Origin: Ulva prolifera
Taxonomy: Eukaryota; Chlorophyta; Ulvophyceae; Ulvales; Ulvaceae
DNA: 64,000 nucleotides
NCBI GenBank assembly: GCA_023078555.1
Contig: CM041200.1
Location: 5,860,361 to 5,924,360, forward strand
Direction: 5' to 3'
This document shows positions 58,863-64,000 of the stretch, in pieces. The position numbers and the translations under genes were made by a program. Numbering within the stretch: the stretch's first letter is position 1; each line of letters begins with the position of its first letter. The notes beneath the pieces were generated by a model that saw only the letters and a list, made by a program, of their open reading frames with translations, had not been told where the DNA came from and made no database searches.

Positions 58863-60448
58863 AAGCAGTGACTGGTTTTACTGACATACAGTCCGGGATC
58901 ACTCTGTGCGCACACAAATCCCGGTTCAGCCAAGACCTTTACTAAAGCTTTATGCCACTCGCGAGCGGCTTGCTTCAGGCCATACAGAGTTTAATGCAAT
59001 TTCCATACACGTGCTGTCCCGTCTGTAAAGTACGGGGGCTGTTCAACGAAAACCTCTTCCTCCAGGTCACCGTTCAGAAAAGCACACTGTATATCTATAT
59101 GCCTAATCTCCAAGTCCTCCTGAGCAGCTATAGACAGTAACACACGCAGTGTCGCATAACTACCGACAGGGGATCAGGTCTCGAAGAAATCAACTCCTTC
59201 TACCTGAGAAAAACCACGAGCTACATATCGTGCCTTGTACCGCTGAATCTCACCAGCGGGTCCGCGCTTGATCTTGAAAACCCACTTGCCCGAGATAGCT
59301 TTCTTACCCGCAGGCAGATAGCACAACCCGAAGGTTCCGTGCTCACCCAGTGCTTCCACCTCCTCCTGCATGGCGCGCAGCCATGCATCCCTGTCTGGAC
59401 CCGCGAGTCCTTCCTTCATAGAAGGCAGATCAGGGTCGGAAGGCTTCTGCTTCCTAGCAGCAGCTGCTCTGCGCGACCCACGACGCTGAGCACTCTGCTG
59501 CTCACCAGTCTCCACATGCTGATGCTTCAGGCCTGCACAGGACACTCCACAGTCAGCCGCGGCTGATGTGTCCTGGCTGCAGCCCGGAGCGTCAATAACA
59601 GCTTCTGTTTCACTACTAGCAATGTCAGAACCCGCAGGTTCTTGCAAGTGCACAGCTGCTACATCCGCAGCGAGTGGAACAAGGCGTCTGCGTACAAGAG
59701 GATTGATTTTTATACGAGGTAAGGCAGCTGGAATGGCCCTCACCTCGTCAGGCAAATCAACCCCAACTGCGGCTGAGGGGTCCGGGTCCTCTCCCCCTAA
59801 TTCGGACCCGGTCTCCACCTCATCTGGCTCATCCTCCCAGAAGGGCCTCGGCGCCTCGGCTCCTCGCAGGGGCTGAGCAACTGCCCCCGCGCCAGATGCT
59901 GAGGCCGCTGCCGAATTACTCCCGGAACGGACCCGCTGAGCCTCCAGATTCTGATGGGCCGCAGCCCATTCATCATCTGAGACGGTGTAGTCCATGCGCT
60001 GTTCATCATCGTCGTCATAGATGCCAGGACTAGAGCCGTCCTCATCCATGTCATCGTCAGACGCACTGACGGACACTTGGATAGGAAATGCAGCTTCTAC
60101 ACCAGGGTCGTGCAGCACAGCATTGCGCGTGACCATATACTGCGCAGTGCGGGAGGGCATGGCGACAGGATGATGCACTTCGCCGCGCACACGAGGGGGG
60201 ACAGGGACGTCAGGGTGAGCAGCAGCTCTGGATGCCGCACGCGTGCGATGCAAGGCTGATCTGGCTATTTCCGGTGTGGCCTGAGAAGGGTCACGTCGGA
60301 TTATCTCCGCAGAGGAGCCAGCTCCAAATCGCGGAGAGTACACAGCAGGACTAGGCTTAGGGTTGTCCTGCCGGAACGTCATTTCCATGACAGGAACCCT
60401 ACCATGACCAGGGGGGGTGTGAAGCTGGTCACGCAGACGAAGCAACAC
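58863..60448 (-). pseudogene. copia linker and N-terminal reverse transcriptase, with stops
   Basis: From 60448 a Ser/Ala/Asp-rich linker leads to the start of reverse transcriptase (WLRAMQEEVEALGEHGTF, WVFKIKRGPAGEIQRYKARY near 59230-59370). An in-frame TGA at 59174-59176 falls after VDFFET. The frame continues beyond it (HIDIQCAFLNGDLEEEVF), meets a TAA at 58991-58993 just before the TLYGLKQ motif, and then shifts frame before the VDD site. Confidence 0.88.
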
Positions 60449-60466
60449 TCCCCCGTCATACGTGTG

Positions 60467-62049
60467 TTATGCCGCGAAAGGAGGGACATCAGCATCAGTC
60501 ACACGCTCACCCTCATCGTCCCCCTCGAAAGCAACCGTATAGGAGTTCGCAAACTCCTTAGGCTCTCTCTTGTCCACAACGGCGGACGCATCGTACTTGC
60601 GTACGTGGCGGATCATCTGATCCGCAGTGCACACAACCTCGCGCACAACAAAAACCCTACCCCCAGGAACATCTTGGGCGTACACACGCTGCATGCTGGG
60701 GCCCAGCCCAGCCCCAACCCAGTATGCAAGGACACCCTTTTGGGACAACTTCCGCAGCTTGTCATCCCTAGGGTATGCATACACCTCAACCCCCCACGGA
60801 CGCTGCTGCCGCAGCAGATCTTGGAACACCTCAACGGAGGTGTCTCTGAGAAAAGACATATAAGGAATGATATCCTTATCACAAGACCGCACTAAAAACT
60901 CGTCTAGCTCTGTCGTCGCAAGCAACTTGTACTTGCGTTTTTCCTCATCCCTCAACTTATTGCGCGCGGCCTTTTTCATGCGCTTTCCCTTCCCCAGGCT
61001 TTTCTCAGCTTCGTCAACATCCGCAGATGCGTTGACAGCATGCTGACCTTTCAGGCCCTTGAGGATGTTCGCCAATTTGTCATGGTACAATGCCGACGAC
61101 GGCGTGAGATTGTGACCATGGACAACACTGGCGAGGCATTTGATCCACAGGAACAGAGGCAGGCCGCTCGCGAGCAGCACAGCACGGAGTGACTCAAAGG
61201 CCACTCCGATCCTCCTCTCGATCATGCCGTTACAGCGATGATCAGATGTGGGGGTTAAGCGGTGAGTGATGCCACGACGCTGGAGGTAGAGTTTTAAGGC
61301 CGCGACCATGAACTCTCCCCCTTTGTCGTGTGTAGGATGCGCACACCCGGTTCACCTGGCTTCACCACATTCACCCGAATGCGTTCAATAATATAAGAGA
61401 TCATGGCCGCAGCCTCACTCTTCTTGCGCAGACCGACCACGAAAGTATAACGGGTAAAGGCACACATCACAAACAAAACATATTTCACCCCACCAATTCC
61501 TACCGGAGAGACAGGACCAGCTAAATCGGCGTGCAGTTGCTCACCAGGCCACTTGGCCTGACCCATGAGCTCACGATCATTGGCAGAAAATTTACCCGCA
61601 GGCACTTTGCCAATTCTGCAGCCGTGACACCGATTTCCCAGCGGCTCAGAATCGACATCAAGATTCAAATGACCATAAAAATCAGCGTTGGATTGCATGC
61701 GCTTGAGAACCCAATTCGACTGATGGAAAGACAAATGCGCAAGAAAAGCAGGTTCCAGCAAGTATGCATCATATGGGACCTCAGCTCCCCCCACATCAGC
61801 ATCTAGTGCTTCCAGGTGAGTGTAAACACTCATCACATCACCACAATATGTCACAACATCTCTATTGTTTTGTGACAAAGAATTAAACCGACTCCACAAT
61901 CTGTGGATTTCGGCTTTAGTGCTTGGTCTGTACTTTGCAGTCAAGTAAGACCATGCTTCACACAGGTGTGACATGCGATAGACAGTCGTCCTATCCGCGT
62001 CAGGCAAAGACATCAGGACCTGTGTCCTCGCCCTAGCATGCATGAACAC
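60467..62049 (-). pseudogene. copia gag C-terminal part and integrase, frameshifted
   Basis: 62049-61294 encodes a gag-like helical segment (EAWSYLTAKYRPSTKAEIH) that runs directly into the integrase zinc region (CHGCRIGKVPAGKF) and the first integrase core part (HADLAGPVSPVGIGGVKYVL). A one-base shift near 61310 leads to 61309-60467, with the integrase end (THRLTPTSDHRCNGMIERR). That frame ends at an in-frame TAA at 60467-60469 shared with the next segment. The gag CCHC knuckle and the aspartic protease expected between gag and integrase are absent, so an internal deletion near 61680 is likely. Confidence 0.88.
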
Positions 62050-62090
62050 GCTGTTCGTCCGCAGACGGTGCGTGCTGCAATAGATGATCT

Positions 62091-62444
62091 TGTCAGAAAA
62101 GCTATCTTTGTGCAGGGCGGACGCGCAGTCCTCATTCAGGTCAGATCAGGACAGCCAACATCTCGTACCTGCTGCGCACAGAGGTAGAACCGAGAGATGC
62201 TGAAAGGAGAGTGCTAATACCGTAAGACAGTAATGAGAATGGTTACAGATCTCAGTGTGCACATGCTTATATGCACACTGAACACTCAACACTCAAGGTT
62301 ACGGCGGGAAACCCTCGCACGATCTCTCTCACTACATCGAGACGATCCTAGCTGGCGGCTTACCCCTACACTAGATCCGCGGATCGTTCGTGCATGGGTG
62401 CACCTGTCACCACACTGCTGCCCGCAGGCTCATGCATTGTGACA
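62091..62444 (-). repeat. Nested solo LTR inside the gag region
   Basis: 354 bp in the same orientation as the flanking element LTRs. It is flanked by the 5-bp duplication GATCT (62086-62090 and 62445-62449), which shows a separate insertion. It carries a 7-bp tandem duplication (AACACTC) not seen in the other copies. Confidence 0.93.
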
Positions 62445-63454
62445 GATCTAACTCAAATTGGCCTAACCACAAAAAGACCTTTTGTTCGTACGCAACGAAA
62501 CTTTCAGTTTTAAAATTCCAATCAGGGAGTTTTCCTTTCGTCAATCAGGTTCGCTACGTCCCCGAGATGCACGCAGCGCCTCGGTCAACGTTTCGAGTGA
62601 TATGAAAGACTCAGTGTGACCAGGGTCGTTCACAACATGAGAGGAAAAGGGCACCTGCTGGCTGCTCTGCCCAGTATGGGAAGAGGGTCGTGGCCAGACA
62701 ATTCGTCCGCCCCGGAGCAACATACCCGCGGGCTGTTCTCCGTCAGGGAGCTGCTGGTCAGCGTCCCTGTCGACGAGAGGCTGCTGGTCAACATCGTCAC
62801 GCCTCTCCTCGCGAGGAGAGTTGGCGTTAGAGTTGGCGTTAGAAAGAGACATCCTGCAGTAGGAACAGACGGTTGTTTGTTGCGCGCAGCAACTAACCGA
62901 TGTGTTGTGGGATATCCATATCTGGGGATCCAAGAATATAGATGACATAATCAAGGGAGGAGTCATCTAACAAAGGACTCGTTGCTTCAGGTGAGCCCCA
63001 GTGGTTAGAGCATGTCGTGTGTACTCTAGAGGTCACCGGTTCAGTTCTTACTTTCATTTCTGCCGCGCGACTTTACGCGTTGGCAAGGTACGCTCCCCTC
63101 CACGTCGTCATGCACAGTCAGCATGCTTACCAGCTCAGGCACGCGCATTAACCCCTGTGCACACTCGATGAGACTAACACGCGTCTTGACACGATGGGTA
63201 TACTCGCAAGCAGACAGGTTGAGAAAAATAAGGCAACCCGTTCGCTTTTCTCAGCGCTGATCATTAAAACAAGCTTCTCGAATTGTGTCTAACAACAATA
63301 TACTACGTGAAAGCTAAATGATGCCTGCGCTTTTGACCGCAGTCTAAGCGCCGGCAGAACAGTGGAATGCCCGCCGTGTCTGCGCACAGATATTGACCGA
63401 CGGCTTCCTGAACAAGACCATAAACCGACATAACGCTAACATTCACCGACACCA
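62445..63454 (-). pseudogene. copia leader and N-terminal gag remnant
   Basis: The minus-strand frame 62966-62541 includes MSLSNANSNANSPREERR and ends SRGRSEPD then stop. In another frame, WNFKTESFVAYEQKVFLWL (near 62480-62535) looks like the gag start found in copia elements and points to the solo LTR insertion site. So gag is shifted at least once. 63454-62967 is untranslated leader. Confidence 0.7.
63440..63454 (-). promoter_or_regulatory. Primer-binding site of the copia element
   Basis: On the minus strand the base after the 5' LTR begins TGGTGTCGGTGAATG, the TGG start expected for pairing with the CCA end of a tRNA. It is not the usual initiator-Met pattern (TGGTATCAGAGC). The tRNA cannot be named from sequence alone. 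Confidence 0.75.
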
Positions 63455-63801
63455 TGTCAGAAACGCTCTCATCTGCAGGTCAGAGGCGCAGTCTTAGGTC
63501 AAGTCAGGCAGCCAGCATTCCATACCTGCTGCGCACAGAGGTAGAACCGAGGAATGCGGGGAAGAATCAGGATACAGCTAGTACCGTGAAACAGTTGTAA
63601 GACAGGTTACAGATCTCAGTGTGCACATGCTTATATGCACACTGAACACTCAAGGTTACGGCGGGAAACCCTCGCGGGATCTCTCTCACTACATCGAGAC
63701 AATCTCAGCTGGCGGCTTACCCCTGCACTAGATCCGCGGATCGTCCGTGCATGGGTGCACCTGTCACCACACTGCTGCCCGCAGGCTCATGCATTGTGAC
63801 A
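63455..63801 (-). repeat. 5' LTR of the copia element
   Basis: 347 bp, TGTCA to TGACA. It is followed on the minus strand by the primer-binding site, which makes it the 5' LTR. It differs from the 3' LTR by several substitutions and indels in the R-U5 half (63455-63610) but very little in U3, so the insertion is old. Confidence 0.92.
63616..63645 (-). promoter_or_regulatory. LTR promoter: TATA motif in the loop of a 10-bp inverted repeat
   Basis: TCAGTGTGCA (63616-63625) and TGCACACTGA (63636-63645) flank a 10-base loop that holds TATAAG on the minus strand (63635-63630). The same arrangement occurs at 57328-57357, 57706-57735 and 62252-62281. The divergent R-U5 half begins just downstream, as expected if transcription starts there. 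Confidence 0.7.
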
Positions 63802-64000
63802 GTCGTCTCCGTAGTCTTCTTCGGATACGTCGGAGCCCTCAGGGACCTGGCCACATGACACCAATCATGATCACCAGATAGTCAGCACTCGGAGAGCAGA
63901 CGAAGTGATCAGGGACAGGCACACCTCGAAGAGGACCTCGTCGACTCGACCGAGGTCGACAACGCCGGGAGGCTGGTTGCCCGCCACTGGCTGGTTGCCT
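63802..64000 (-). CDS. Partial coding-like stretch at the window edge, interrupted by the LTR
   Basis: On the minus strand the edge reads GNQPVAGNQPPGVVDLGRVD and DEVLFEV. A spliceable segment after a GGCCAG acceptor near 63850 then reads VPEGSDVSEEDYGDD and runs straight into the LTR at 63801. The CTGGTTGCC repeat near 63972-63998 gives the GNQP pair. No family is recognised. It looks like a host gene cut by the retroelement, but the piece is too short to be sure. Confidence 0.35.

Larger units (their letters stand above)
57164..63801 (-). mobile_element. Dead Ty1/copia LTR retrotransposon with two nested solo LTRs
   Basis: The minus-strand order is 5' LTR (63801-63455), a TGG-starting primer-binding site, gag remnants, integrase, reverse transcriptase, RNase H, a purine tract (57520-57514, GGGGGAG) and 3' LTR (57513-57164). 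Integrase before reverse transcriptase is the copia order. Two additional LTRs of the same family sit inside at 57550-57898 (opposite orientation) and 62091-62444, each with its own 5-bp target duplication, so they are later solo insertions. The reading frame is broken by stops and frameshifts, and the zinc knuckle and protease are not found. The flanks of the whole element (GGGAT at 57159-57163, GTCGT at 63802-63806) do not match, so no target duplication remains. Confidence 0.9.

Noticed and set aside
57164-62444. Taking the LTRs at 57164-57513 and 62091-62444 as the element's pair
   Set aside because: The copy at 62091-62444 has its own GATCT duplication on both sides, lies inside gag sequence and is not followed by a TGG-starting primer site; the copy at 63455-63801 is.

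Overview
The window reads as nuclear DNA of a green alga (chlorophyte-type). The genes are split by many short introns, the plastid-type stand-alone carbamoyl-phosphate synthase large chain is present rather than an animal/fungal CAD fusion, and there is a plant-style homeodomain-DDT chromatin gene, a hybrid-cluster protein of the kind known from green algae, a formin FH2 gene and a Ty1/copia retroelement. Introns typically run from a GTG-type donor (often GTGCG) to a TGCAG acceptor. Exons are GC-rich; introns and intergenic DNA are more balanced. The species cannot be named from sequence alone.

Layout. 1038-5182 (+): a five-exon gene for a 1205-aa, mostly disordered protein of unknown family. 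5183-9281: no recognised gene, but an unusual cluster of palindromes near 7.27 kb. 9282-24705 (+): one giant many-exon gene of the DUF3638/DUF3645 family (the group often labelled 'ubiquitin thioesterase'), with helicase-like Walker motifs. 30772-26074 (-): hybrid-cluster protein, convergent with the giant gene, with all metal ligands visible and a first exon that looks like a mitochondrial presequence. 39843-32902 (-): homeodomain / HARE-HTH / DDT / WHIM protein related to plant RLT (ISWI partner) proteins. 41265-46826 (+): carB, fully resolved into ten exons (1113 aa). 47958-49757 (+): GNAT-fold acetyltransferase of the plant PHD-GNAT type. 52127-49934 (-): FH2 half of a formin whose front part is not found in the window.

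The right end (53-64 kb) is decaying and mobile DNA. It holds two broken or orphan coding stretches (53.2-54.4 kb and 54.98-57.15 kb, the latter with a zinc-ribbon C-terminus and a 278-bp direct duplication), a minisatellite, and a dead 6.6-kb copia element (57164-63801, minus strand). That element carries two further solo LTRs of its own family, each with a clean 5-bp target duplication, so three insertion events can be ordered. A short coding-like stretch resumes right of the element, up to the window edge.

Functionally the window mixes housekeeping metabolism (arginine/pyrimidine precursor synthesis), nitrogen-oxide/anaerobic redox chemistry (Hcp), chromatin regulation (RLT-like, GNAT), actin assembly (formin) and a giant ATPase-like protein. 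Nothing suggests an operon; relations between neighbours are limited to shared convergent or divergent spacers.
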